From Aurelia coerulea (taxonomy: Eukaryota; Cnidaria; Scyphozoa; Semaeostomeae; Ulmaridae): DNA of 64,000 nt. Position numbers and translations under genes: made by a program. Shown piece by piece: positions 31,560 through 42,900 of this stretch; positions within the stretch are counted from its first letter, which is position 1; every line of letters starts with the position of its first letter. The notes below the pieces were generated by a model. That model saw only the letters and a program-made list of their open reading frames with translations, searched no databases and had not been told where the DNA came from. The stretch covers positions 41,176,663 through 41,240,662 of the forward strand of contig CM076943.1 of assembly GCA_039566865.1 (NCBI GenBank). Reading direction: 5' to 3'.

Positions 31560-32064
31560 TTGATACATTGATATGGCTACAACACAAAAAAACAACAATC
31601 AAATAAAGTGTCTTTGTTGAAGCTCAAAATAGAATTTCTAGAAACTTCAGTTATTTGTTACGATCAGGGTTGTCATTTTCGCCTTTTTATGCCAAATTTC
31701 ACGATCCTGTCTTTTTCCGTCCGTCATAGAAACTTCCTCCATCCCTACCTGCGTGAAGACGCTCACGCGAAAACTGGAAAGAGGAAACAAATCTTCTTTT
31801 CAATTTTCAATTTTCGCGTGAGAGTCTGCACGCAGGCTGTTCAATCCATAGGCCTACCTGGTCTGTTGGGTGGTTGATATGATATTTGATGATATCGACA
31901 CGTGCGTGCATATCTTTTCACTAGGGGAGCAATTACGTGCGTAGGCATTTCTTTGTCCTATTTTTAGACTGGCTCTAATTAGCACAAGCTACGTCAACTA
32001 ACTTTAAAAGATTCCTGTATTCTTTAAAAGCGCAGCTCTCGAGTAGTTGGAGAAGGAAACAACT
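31560..32064 (+). promoter_or_regulatory. Upstream region of the TMEM151-like gene
   Basis: Sequence preceding the ATG at 32065. No clear TATA box; a CTTTAAAAGC stretch at about 32022 is AT-rich. No coding exon was recognised. Assigned by position. Confidence 0.3.
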
Positions 32065-33909
32065 ATGAAAAAAGCAAAGATGTACCTCTTTAAGTTCCAT
32101 CTTATCTTCGGTCTTGCAATGTTTCATTTCATTGGCCTACAATATTTTGCTGCTGGCAAGCATGTCGGTGAAAAGGCATTGTTCAAAGCCGGAGAAAAAT
32201 CGAAGATGCCTCACATCAAGCTTGAAACGGTTGATCACAAAGTCGAAGATAAAAAAGGCCATTCAGTCACTCGCACTCGACGATCGTTTCAAAATAACGG
32301 CGATTGGTCTGAGCTCGTTGTGCTGCCTGTTGCTTTCCTACTGCAGATTTTAGTGCCGTCTATTCATATGATTTATATTGCACTAAAACAGCATAAGGAC
32401 CATAAGAAGAAAAACTATTATCGTATTATTTCGATGCATGCATTTGTCGCGTTCATATGTTGGTTGATATATCTGATCGGATGCACGGCTTCACATTGCA
32501 CACTTTCTAAAAGTGTATATAAACTACTGTCCTATGTGTCTATTGCTATGATAGGCTTATCCTATCTGATCATGTTAATCGAATCTGTCTTTTCCAATGA
32601 AAAACAATATATTTCAAGCATCGTTCCAGACATATTACCCTGGGTACCAGAGCCAAAAAATAATAAAATAAAAAAATAAAAAAAAAGTAAAGAAGGAAAG
32701 AAAGTTGTTGTCTCCTTTCTTCCTTCTCTCTTCCTTTTCCAAATTTCAATTTCTTTCTAATTTTGAGGCTCTGGTACCCAGGGTACAGACATTTCTGCAA
32801 TTGAGTTCGTTAACAAATTGAGGAATACTGACCCTGAGAGAGTTATGCTGATTCAGTGCTACCACCGGGAAACAAGAACAAGGACTTCCACAGACTCTAA
32901 GGGTCATGAAACGCATCAAACGTATAAAGTGAGAGTCATAACGCACACAGAGAGTCAGAATTTCCCCATTCAATTCACACGCGACATCTCAGATCAGCAT
33001 GGCCCCAAATTCGATCAATACAGAGTCACAAGGTTGAAACTAACCCCAGATGTTCAATTTGGTGACACTGAGACGGAAGAAAAGTTCGAAGAAATGCGTG
33101 CCAAAATGATTGAAGAGAACGAGCACAGGGATACGAATATTGCATTTTCTTTCAGCGACAGCATTGATGGTTTTGTGAAGAGAATTTGTGCATACACTGA
33201 CCCAAACAATCAACCTTTCTGGATGAATGTTGTTTATTACTGGGTAGCATCAGCACTGGGTCTCACTTGGATTTACAGAGCAATATTTTTATGGAAAACA
33301 GCGAAATGCGAATACACTATCAAAAAGATGATCTATTTTCAAACTCCTACGGACAGCACAGTACGTACTGGGGGTATAGATGTGCAAATGCCGGAAGGTT
33401 TAGACAACCCTGTTTACCCAAGGACAGAAACAGATACAAGATTAGGTCAACAAGCACAACCACTTAAGATCTATCCACCATACCCGGCACCAACTGAGTA
33501 TATGCCTGCAGTTGTAGACAATTGCCCTCCAAGAGATAAACCAGCAAACGCATCCTTTGCCTGTGCCTCAAGCCAGCAGCAAACCAATCAGCCATATCCG
33601 TTGGCTACCAGTAAACCTGCACCAGCAATTATGCATGCGCCTGGCAGCGTCAATAATCTTGGTATCGCAAACGTGCAACCATATGTAATACCAGATCAGC
33701 CACTGGCAGCATACCCGCTGTCTCCAGTAGAAGTAGAGAAAGCAAAGTCAACTCAGACAATGCATCCACCGGTTACATATTCACCGCACCCATATGGTCA
33801 CCCTGGACCTGCAGTTATATACCGGCCTGAGGGTATAAGATATTTTCCTCATGCAAACATTGCAGCAGCAGCAGCTTTAAATCAGCCGACACAAACACCC
33901 CCATTCTAA
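32065..33909 (+). CDS. Multi-pass membrane protein, TMEM151-like, split by a 150-bp insertion/intron
   Basis: Part 1 (ATG at 32065) has hydrophobic segments near residues 9-28 (FHLIFGLAMFHFIGLQY) and three more (VVLPVAFLLQILV, AFVAFICWLIYLIG, SIAMIGLSYLIMLIES). Part 2 (frame open from about 32767) has a soluble block (CYHRETRTRT, then FSFSDSIDGFVKRI), a further hydrophobic pair (NVVYYWVASALGLTWIYRAIFLW) and a long Pro/Tyr/Gln-rich tail to the stop at 33907-33909. The order LIMLIE-segment, CYHRxTR block, Asn-rich Glu block and a WxxRxxxxxKTA segment resembles TMEM151. Part 1 runs into a stop at 32677 inside an inserted hairpin element. Splicing that element out keeps the frame. Function of the family is poorly known; family call is moderate. 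Confidence 0.7.
32636..32785 (+). mobile_element. 150-bp TIR element with intron signals inside the TMEM151-like gene
   Basis: Perfect 19-bp inverted repeats (TACCCTGGGTACCAGAGCC) bound the element. They are flanked by CAGACATAT (32627-32635) and CAGACATTT (32786-32794), eight of nine matching. Element plus duplication is 159 bp, a multiple of three. On the sense strand it contains a long pyrimidine tract (about 32702-32757), a CTAAT branch-like motif (about 32757) and CCCAG (32777-32781) as an acceptor. GT donors are available at 32623 and 32644, both giving in-frame joins. This looks like an introner-type element. Confidence 0.75.
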
Positions 33910-34454
33910 TTGCCATACCAGCTATAAGCCACAAGTGAACCTATGATGTTTGCAATGCACTAGGGCCAAAACCATGTTGAAACAATCGCCAGACAATCGC
34001 CAGTAGCAAACTTCTTTCACATATAAGGTGCAAATTTTATCACATTTGTGGAGTGTCCTAAAAAAATTATTACCTGTTTTTGTGGCATCTGCAGAAGATG
34101 TTGATGTACGATCGCAATTGTCCTATTTTTTTTTACTATTGCATAGGACAGACTTCAATGTAGAGTTTGAGACCTTGCTTGAATCAATCTGAGAAGTGGT
34201 TGCTGATTTATGGCACAGGAAAGGCAAAATTAGTCATCGCTTCAAAACAGCACTTGCTTTGCTCTCAAGCCAAGTTTCAGCCCCACGCAACCCAAAGTTG
34301 GAAAAATGTGCAAATATCAGCTACAATCGGGCTGAAATCGGTCTTAAGTCGCACGTATTAAGGCTATAACTTGCGCCAAAAATGACAAATTTCAGCCTGC
34401 TCTCTTTAACAGATCCCTAAATAGGGCAAAACCTGGTATTTCCTTTCGTAGGGC
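33910..34454. other. 3' flank of the TMEM151-like gene
   Basis: Probable 3' UTR and intergenic DNA. No repeat end or exon recognised. Confidence 0.35.
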
Positions 34455-34540
34455 TTGAGCTCGAAGCGTATTTCAAAAGAAATAATTGCAGTATTCTTGA
34501 GCTCGAAGCGTATTTCAAAAGAAATAATTGCAGTATTCTT
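34455..34540. repeat. 42-bp tandem duplication
   Basis: GAGCTCGAAGCGTATTTC and the following sequence occur twice head to tail with a 42-bp period and no visible change. A local slippage event. Confidence 0.9.
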
Positions 34541-34849
34541 GAAAGTTTACATAATGTGGTTATGAAAACAAATGAAACTGAATCTTTCTCACACACAGTT
34601 AGTTGTCCAAGTTGGCAAGGCTCCAATGAATTTCGCATCAATGTAATTGAAAGTAGGTATACAAATCGTTTTTGAGACATCATTTGACTCACACAAACTT
34701 ATGGGTATCAATTACCAGTCGCAGCAGTGAAAGTTCTTTAAAAACCTTCACTGCTGAGCCAAAAAAAACTGTCATCGACCACATCCTGAGAGCCGGACCC
34801 TCTTCTTTTCATTGATCTTATTTTGCCTTTTCGTTAGTAGTTTGATTAA

Positions 34850-35585
34850 TATTGTTATTAGGTTTCAAATTTAATTGCATGCTTGTATGCATGGCCCACT
34901 GTAAAGCAACAAGGGCAGATTTTGTAATACAATAGCAACAGTTGCGTTTGACTGACACCTGAATTGAAAGCGATTAGCGACTGCAGACAAAGGAAATTCT
35001 CTCAACCAATAATTCAAAACAAACCAAGCCGCAAAAGTTTCCCCGAAACTAGTACGGCAAAGTCTCGCCTTGTGCAAGTGAAGGGTGGTTTTTAAGAGAA
35101 GTTATGTGCTTATAACGAAAGTAGAAGGGTAAATCTAAAGTTCTTTCCGGTGGATTTTGTTTATTTGATTCAGAAGCCGAGCAGAAGGCATTGTAATTCT
35201 CGCGTATTTAGGGCTTAAGTGAAACGATTACAAAACAGCTCCTGAATCAAGTAAACAAAATCCGCCAGACAGAACTTTAGATTTATCCTTCTTCTTTCGT
35301 TATAAATGCGTAACTTCTCATAAAAACCACCTTTCGCTTGCACAAGGCGAGAGTTTGCCCTACTAGTTTCGGGGAAACATTTGTGGCTTGGTTTGTTTTG
35401 AATTACTGGTTGAGAGAATTTCCTTTGTCTACAATCGCTAATCGCTTTGAATTGAGGTTTCTATCAAACACACATGTTGCTATTGTATTACAAAATCTGC
35501 CCTTATTCTGTAAAGCAGTTATCTAAACTGAGGGGCTACCATGCCTAAAAAAGTTAAAATGAAAATCAAAAATCAAAAATGAAGT
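34850..35585 (+). mobile_element. LINE 3' end split by a foldback element
   Basis: CATGGCCCACTGTAAAGCA at 34890-34908 and GTTATCTAAACTGAGGGGC from 35518 reconstitute the LINE 3' hairpin seen at 22565-22605. They are followed by the AAAATG-type tail. The foldback element at 34909-35507 lies between them. Confidence 0.75.
34909..35507. mobile_element. 599-bp foldback MITE, Mutator-like (10-bp TSD)
   Basis: The arms are inverted over almost their full length: AAGGGCAGATTTTGTAATAC at the left pairs with the right end, and blocks at 34975-35095 pair with 35335-35460. An exact 10-bp duplication CTGTAAAGCA flanks it (34899-34908 and 35508-35517). The size of the duplication suggests a MULE-type transposase. 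No coding capacity. Confidence 0.82.
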
Positions 35586-36890
35586 TTAGAAATTCGAGAA
35601 TGATTTAAAGGGTCGCCAAACAATAAACAAATCCGCAAACTCGCACGTGTCACCACACCACTTATCCATTGTTCGTCCACTGTTTTCTGCAGTTTGTTTG
35701 AAGCCACCAAAAAGTGACCGTTAAAAATCCACTTATATGCGAGATATCGTAGAAGATATGAATGTTTGGTTTGTTCCTTAGTGAAGTACAATGATCTATG
35801 TCTAAACAGCACTTTTCATTTTGAAAAAAATTTGAAAATCCTGTGTGATATCACCTTTCAAAAAACTGCAAAAATCATCGTTTCGTTTACATTTTGACGA
35901 CGGAGCCCCTCGACATACGCAATGCAATGGAACTGTATTCCTAGGGGCGTCCTGTGGGATCGTTTAATTGATCAGTCGTTTCATAGCTTAATTCTACCGG
36001 AAGCAAATTTTAGCAGCAATTTAAGTATTGGGATATTGAAATTTTTAAAATCAGTTGTTTAGCCAGGCGTTTGATTTTTTCTACATCACTACAATTCTAA
36101 AATAAAAGAAACAAAACTCAAATTTAATTATTGTTGAGGTGGAGGCAAAGAAACATAACGTTCTCGTTGTAGTTGCCTCCGCGGTTGATTGAACGAACGA
36201 TAATAAATTTAAAACTTCAAAATAGTTAATTGTAATACCTTTGTGTCTTATTTGTTGCACTTCTCTACGACTACATTGTGTTTCCTTTGTTGACTTCTGT
36301 GCTGCGTAATTGTTCGAATACGAGAGTTCGATGTGAAGTTACACGAACGCCTTCCTATATAATACTAAAGGGAATGAAACTCTTCTTCAAGCCAAATTCA
36401 ATAAACCATTTTGTCTTCGCTCGCACGACGCCACCCAAAGACTAAATTCGTAAGGCAACATATCAAAATGTTCCTCAATCATCGAACTATACTTCCCAAT
36501 ACTTTGTTTCTTCGTCTGCAATGTTTGAAATGCAAAAATCTGCAACTTTTTTATGCAAGTCTAGTCAAATTCACTTTCTCCCCAGGCTTGCACCATCGAA
36601 TGGCAGCGATTGAATTTTGAAAGTTTTCGTCGATTAGCGTCGCATCACTTTGCATAGAATGTACGCAGGGTCCCCCTGTCAGGCACAGAATGGAATGATT
36701 CGGCTTTGGTTCATCAATTGAGAAACGGGAGGTCCCTGTGTAGAGCAATGCGACGCTGGCTGGTGAAAACATTCAGAGGGAAAAAGCCGAATATCGGCTA
36801 AAAATATCCGATTTTGCAGGATATCTAATCGAAACATTCGGTACTTCATATTTTCAGCATACAGTCAGCAAAGTATTTATCATCCTTTAA
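35586..36890. other. Intergenic region, mostly unassigned
   Basis: Contains a GGAGGCAA...TTGCCTCC hairpin near 36139-36181 and a weak inverted pair near 36640-36755 (GTCGCATCACTTTGCAT). No gene was recognised on either strand. Confidence 0.4.
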
Positions 36891-37461
36891 CCCTATCTCA
36901 CCTGGGCGTTTTGAAGCGGTCAATACCTGAGGGGCATGGATTCCACCCTCCTCTTTTTCTTCGCTGTTATAGTAGCTATAATCTTTAAACTTGGTAAATA
37001 TATGTAATTTGATGCAAACAATCAAAATCACATGATTAAATCAAATTATCTCTATTGTTCTTGTTGCTACGACAATAAGAAGGTTTTAAGTTATGATTAT
37101 CATGATAGTCCCCAACATGATTGAAACAATGAAATGAGGCACTAAATTGAATTTTTTTGTTTCAAATTGAGTTGGATATCATCAAATACATGTGTAAGCA
37201 TAATTTAGCATATATTTGAGATTAATATCTGCAACAATTAAAAGACAAGTATACAAACTTTGTTGACTACACAGTAAAACATTGGTTACCATAGTTACGA
37301 GGCTATATTTAGCAACTTGAAATTTTCATAATTCGATACAGTATAGATATAAAGTCAAAGTAGCGGAGTCTTGGCATCCTGCATTGCATATTTTAGCATT
37401 GGCGAATAAAAGTTTGGTTGGGGGGGGGGGGGTGGAATCCACCCCCCCAGGTGAGATAGGG
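36891..37461. mobile_element. piggyBac-like MITE (TTAA TSD)
   Basis: TTAA at 36887-36890 and 37462-37465 flanks an element starting CCCTATCTCACCTGGG and ending in the inverted CCAGGTGAGATAGGG. GGAATCCACCC stretches are also inverted inside, with a G-run. TTAA plus CCCT ends is the piggyBac signature. No transposase. Confidence 0.8.
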
Positions 37462-37714
37462 TTAAGCGGTTTTTTGTTGGCTGTTGTCCACTAGACTTCT
37501 GACCTGGAGTCCCTTGTTTTCCTGTGTTCTTTGACTTGATGATGATGCTGCGATCAACAGAGACTCATAATATTACTCTGAAAAACCTGACTCTCTATTT
37601 AGGCCCAAACTCTCGGCTTCCTAGGGTACCAATCAGATTGCAAGATCTGTGAATTACTATGGTGATGGCAAACATGATGGAATCTTCGATTCGATTGAAT
37701 AACTGATAGCATCA

Positions 37715-37716
<2 letters not shown>

Positions 37717-37748
<32 letters not shown>

Positions 37749-38090
37749 CTTCCATAGTAAAGATACCTGGGGATGTTCCACGACGAATGGTATACTTCTG
37801 GTCTAGCAATGGGTATACTTTTTTGCAATTTTGGCCAAGCAACGGTCTAGCCAAGGGTATCATTTTTTGACAATATTGGTCTAGTGAACGGCCATGATAT
37901 TATATTTGGTACAAATTTGACAATATTGGTCCAGAGAATGGTCAAAATTGGTCTAGCCAAGGGTGCCATTTTCGTAAAAATTGGTCCAGGGAATGGTCAA
38001 ATTGGTCTAGCCAAGGGTACAATTTTCGTAAACATTAGTCTAGCCAACGGTATAATTTTAAATATGCTCGCGGCAGACCCCTACCCAAAA
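37717..38090. repeat. Poly-G repeat family copy with a run of about 30 G
   Basis: After the G-run come GTTCTTCCATAGTAAAGATA, then ATTGGTCTAGCCAAGGGT units alternating with AATGGTCAAATTGG, ending in GCGGCAGACCCCTACCC. It is the same family as 22820-23225. The long homopolymer is a likely assembly weak spot. Confidence 0.75.
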
Positions 38091-38510
38091 TTCGGACGAG
38101 ATAACATTCGGACGAGACGAGATTCAAGATTCAAGATTCGAGGCTGTGATTCGAGGCTGTGATTCCATCATTATTCGACTGATGCATGCATATTGCAGGG
38201 CCAGATTTTTCACTGTTTCATTATGAGTCCCTGTTGAGCATAGTATACCGCAGGGATAAAAGGGACTCATCGCCATAAGTCTAGTTTTCCACATCTTGCT
38301 GCTATCTAAGAGATTTCACTGTACGAAAGTTAAAGGTACACTGTCGTGGCTGTGATTGGCTAGATCTTCCAACAAAATCAATAACGAAAGATCCAGTAGA
38401 TTCGCATTTATCAAACCTTCATACCTTGGCGTAATTGAGGAGCTGAATTCAACTCAAACACGACTCCCTGGAAGATCAGCCCCACCCTAGAACTATGAAT
38501 TTTATTTATA

Positions 38511-39129
38511 CCGGGTGACCCAGAAAAAAGTGACCCAACGCAATCTGTTATAGGAAAAAACAGTAAGTGGCCAATTGAAATATTTCAAACGTTGTTCTGT
38601 CGCTAAAAGACCAGTCTACATTACGAGTATTTTTCGCAATTTTTTGGGCACGGGAAAGTTCCCGAATTAAGGATTTTGAAGAAAAGGGCAGGCTTGAAAT
38701 TCTCAAAATGTTGTCAAAAACATGGGATCGATTTGAAGCCATTTCAGATCTTCAGAACAACGAGGAGCGTGTTTTATTCTGCCTGAGAATATTTTCAAGT
38801 ACCTCGGGACTATAAACTTGCTCTGAAGACTTCCGACTTGGTTACCTATTCCCAGTTTGAAATGAAACATGCTCCTCGTTGTTTTGAAGATTTGAAATGG
38901 CTGTAAATCGATCCCCTGTTTTTGACGACTTTTTAAGGATTTCAGGCATGCCCTTTTCCTCGAAATCTTTGATTTTGGAAATTTACCGTGCCGAAAAAAA
39001 ATTGCGAAAAATACTCATAGCATAAGCTAGTCTTTTAGGGACAGAACAACGTTTGAAGCATTTCAATCGGCCACTTACTTAATTTTCTGTAACAGATTGC
39101 ATTGGGTCACTTTTTTCTGGGTCACCCGG
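38511..39129. mobile_element. TA-type MITE with CCGGGTG ends (copy 2)
   Basis: 619 bp between TA dinucleotides. It begins CCGGGTGACCCAGAAAAAAG and ends in the exact inverse. The whole interior folds back (for example TGGCCAATTGAAATATTTC with its inverse near 39060). It lies downstream of POLR1D. Confidence 0.85.
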
Positions 39130-39204
39130 TATATCTTCTTGTAGGTTTGTAGTTTTGTATATTAAGTTTTGTTTGCTGAAGGGATTTTTCGTGTATAAAT
39201 AATG

Positions 39205-39261
<57 letters not shown>

Positions 39262-39267
39262 TAATAA
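39205..39267. repeat. (AAT)n microsatellite
   Basis: About 17 AAT units with one interruption. Confidence 0.95.
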
Positions 39268-39800
39268 TGCTTTCTCTCCGAGTCAGATGGTTATCACGGA
39301 GTTTATTTCTCTGGCCACTGAAATAACTAAAGCTTGCCTTATTCTTTTCTTTGCATTGTTTTGTTGGAGCGCTACGACAGTCTGCCTTAAACCTATCAAT
39401 TCTGAAGGTTCCTAACATGAAAAGATAAATAAATTTATGGGTGTATTTCATGCAAAACAACTTTGGGATATGATTTCAATCTCAAAAGTGGAACAGCCCG
39501 TCATCTTCCCAATCGAAGTTACCCCCGGGTGCGTAATGTCCACAGTGTCACTGGTAGGGCATGGCTATCCGGGGTGGGTACTTCACTATCCAGTCATATG
39601 GGGATGTGCGCCAATTTTTGGTAGTTTTTGGAAGTAAAAGTCTGTGAATGGGCTTTTTTTTCGTAGAACACACGTTCGAAACCTCATCCATATTCTGGGA
39701 TGGGGTCTCAAAACCCCATCTATTTTCTGGGATTGGATAATAAAAGATAATGATATTCTCACAAGGAACACCCCATATGACCCAATAGCGAAGTGCCTGG

Positions 39801-39932
39801 CTAACTATCATCTGAATCCTCCTCCATGGCTACATCCTCATCTTCTCCTTCTGAGCTACTCGATTGTTCATCAGGATCTCGCTCGCCACTTTCTCGTTCC
39901 TCCAGCGATGCTTTGTAGTCAGTCACTGATTG
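39801..39932 (-). CDS. POLR1D: POLR1D exon 5 (acidic tail, stop)
   Basis: 43 codons plus TAG after an ACCATCAG acceptor. [13 protein letters not shown] is followed by a run of Ser, Glu and Asp residues. The next possible AG, six bases on, would give an immediate TGA, so the chosen acceptor is firm. Confidence 0.92.
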   Translation of the reverse strand, partial: QSVTDYKASLEERESGERDPDEQSSSSEGEDEDVAMEEDSDDS

Positions 39933-42900
39933 CTGATGGTAGAATAAAATTGATGTAATGCTAAGGGCCTGATTTCATGAGCAGAGCTGGCCCTGCTAAC
40001 AGGGCTCCCTTTGTAAACAGGGATGGAATGTTGTGTGGCGTACCGAGTATATTTGTCCGACGGGGATGTGCTGTTTTTCAGCACGTCGGTATCACCTCTT
40101 TTTATTGCGCCGGGTATCAAAAGAAGATGATTTTCCTAGAGACGGTCATCAAAAGTTGAAAAAGATATATTTTGCTAGAGCAGGTTGCTGCTCAGTCCAA
40201 CTATTACATTTTTGAGTATACTGTTCACGTCATCTTGTGGCCTTAAACGGAATCGACATAGTTAAAAGCTGGCCCGGGCCAGGTCAAAAATATATTTTAT
40301 CATACTCGACCACTTTGACGCATCCGGTCTCATTGTGTAGGTAAAGAAACAATGGGTTTGTGGGCGTTTCTTCAGCCTATTTATAGCGGTTACGAGATAT
40401 AGCTATGTCTATTCAATTTAATATAAAACTCAATTTATGGGGCGTAGAATTCTCGAAAAAGCTACCACTGAAGGTTCTTTCTTTTAACATAACATCATGA
40501 AATATACCGGATGAACCAAAAAAACTTCATGAGCAACATCGCATCATGCTACATTTTCAACGAAACGTTTCCATTATCGTCTTCTTGTTCTGAGATGTTC
40601 CTTTGATTGATAATGATTTATGAAAACAAATTGATGTTAAAACTAACTACCAACGTTTTCATACGCCCTAGAGAAGCATAGCTTTGACATTACAAACAAA
40701 GCAGATAAGCTAAGGGCGATCCCATTCGTGAAGGTTTTCGGTTCACATGGTAGTAAAAACAACTCACCTCAAATGTGCCCAGGATATGCTCGCAAGCAGC
40801 ATTGAGATTCTTAAGACCAGTTTTCAAAACATCTTTAGCACTGATTCCTGAAAGTATCAACCGAAATTTTAGTTAATTGAAACAGAAACACTGGTCTGAA
40901 AATGTTGTTTAAGGAAAATCTACAGTCTTGGATATGGCTAAAGAATTTTTGTCATGTTAATGAGCGCAAGTACTGAATTACAAGTTAACCAGAAGAGCCG
41001 TGGCTGGAGGGGCAGGGGTTACATGCCTCCCTAAAGTCGGAAATTCGGAAAATTTTCGGAAATGTATGATGTGTTCAGCGTTTGGCACAAATTGGGTGCT
41101 TGTCGCCTTCTCGTTTCAATCGTTGGAACTTCATTCATACATTACGAATTATTGACAAATATGTCATCCAACATATGATATACCGGGTGCGCCAAAATAA
41201 ACAATGCACTTTTGGAAGGCCACGATAAATCGTACACTGGACCGATTTTCAAGATTTATGACTTAATCTTTAGCAGAAAGCCTGAATTAGATACTGGGAT
41301 TTTTTGCAAATTTTTTCGTTTTAGCTAGAAGCGAGTTTCTTAAAAATTTCAGTTTTTGAAAACACTGAAAACGATAAGAAAACATCGATCAAGTTTTCTA
41401 AAGAATCGATATGAATGGACAAAGAGAGAACTTTTTCGTGGTGATTTGGGATTTAGAAATCGGTTAATTGTAATCTGCTTTACGAGAGTTCGTACTAAAT
41501 CCACAAATCACCCTGAAAAACGCTTTCTCTTTGTTCATTCACGTTGAGTCTTTTAAAATTTGATCGACGTTTTTTATCGTTTTCAGTGTTTTCGAATACG
41601 AAAATGTCAAGAGACTCGTTTCTAGCTCTAAAAACTGCAAACAGAAAAATCTGCAAAAAAGTCCTAGAATCTAATTCAGGCTTTCTGCTAAAGATTAAGT
41701 CATATATCTTCAAAATCGGTCCAGTGTCCGATTTATTGTGGCATGCCAAACGTGCATAGTTTATTTTGGCGCACCCGGTAGTTGTTGTTTGTTTTGAGTC
41801 AACTTCGAAATTCTTGTACCGGGTGTCCCAAAATGATGTATTATCGTTTGATTGCTTATATGCCCATAACCGATGAACCGATTTTCAAAAACTGGTAAAA
41901 CCACAACCAACATCTTAAAATACAATTTAGCCTTTAGGCAATCAAATAAAACAAAGTGTTTGAAAATCGGTTCATTGGTTATGGACATGTTAGCAATCAA
42001 ATCATAATACGTCATTTTGGGACAGCCGGTACATTGGCGATTTTGGGCTTGAGATCGATCAGTTAAAAAAGGCGGATTGCAGCAGGCCTCTCGGAATTGA
42101 CAAACAATTTGCTGAACTGTCCGGTTGAGTAATTGAAAAATAATAAAAATGCAAAGTTAGAAAAATTTATCATCCTCAAAGGAATCATCTGCCCTTATTG
42201 TTCTGCCATATTAATATTACTCTAAAGCAAAACAGAATGATCATTAAGTCAACAGTGTCAGTTTGATCGACGTTGAAAAAAATTTGTAGTGAAGTGAGTG
42301 TTGATAGCAAATTCTTGGACGACTTACGAAAAGAAACATCGTTTGATGACTTGACAGTTTTTGGAAGATTGTATTCAGGTAGCTTCATACTAACATTTGA
42401 GGTTCGAAAACCATAATTTTGAAAAATTGACAATGTAAGAATCATTTTTGCTGCATTTATCTAACAAACAACAGCAAAAGTTCTCCAACAAAAGGTAATG
42501 AGCCCTTCCTACCTACTTAACTACCTAACTACGTCAATGGACAACAAAGGTTTATTTCTGATAATGCAGAGCTCAATATTACGGACTACGGAACCATGGA
42601 CTACAGAACTACGGAACCAAGAGCCTTGGACTCGGGAACTAGAAACCGGTGCTGGAGAGTAACTCAATATTCTAAATCATTTACCTTTTGAACCATTACC
42701 CAACTATAAATTCAAATATAATACACGTATCCTTAACGATAATCATTCAATTAATTGCTATAAAATTGACCTACAGTCGCATTTGGTACAAATACTAATT
42801 GGCAGCACTCGCTGACTGATGTTATATCTAGTTGTAAAAATTATCGTTGGCTAAAATAGTCATTGGCTCAAAACACCAGTGACCGAAAACACTTTCTGGA

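Noticed and set aside
32567..32800. Minus-strand frame across the introner-like element
   Set aside because: It is the complement of the pyrimidine tract and hairpin, with Lys/Glu-rich low complexity.
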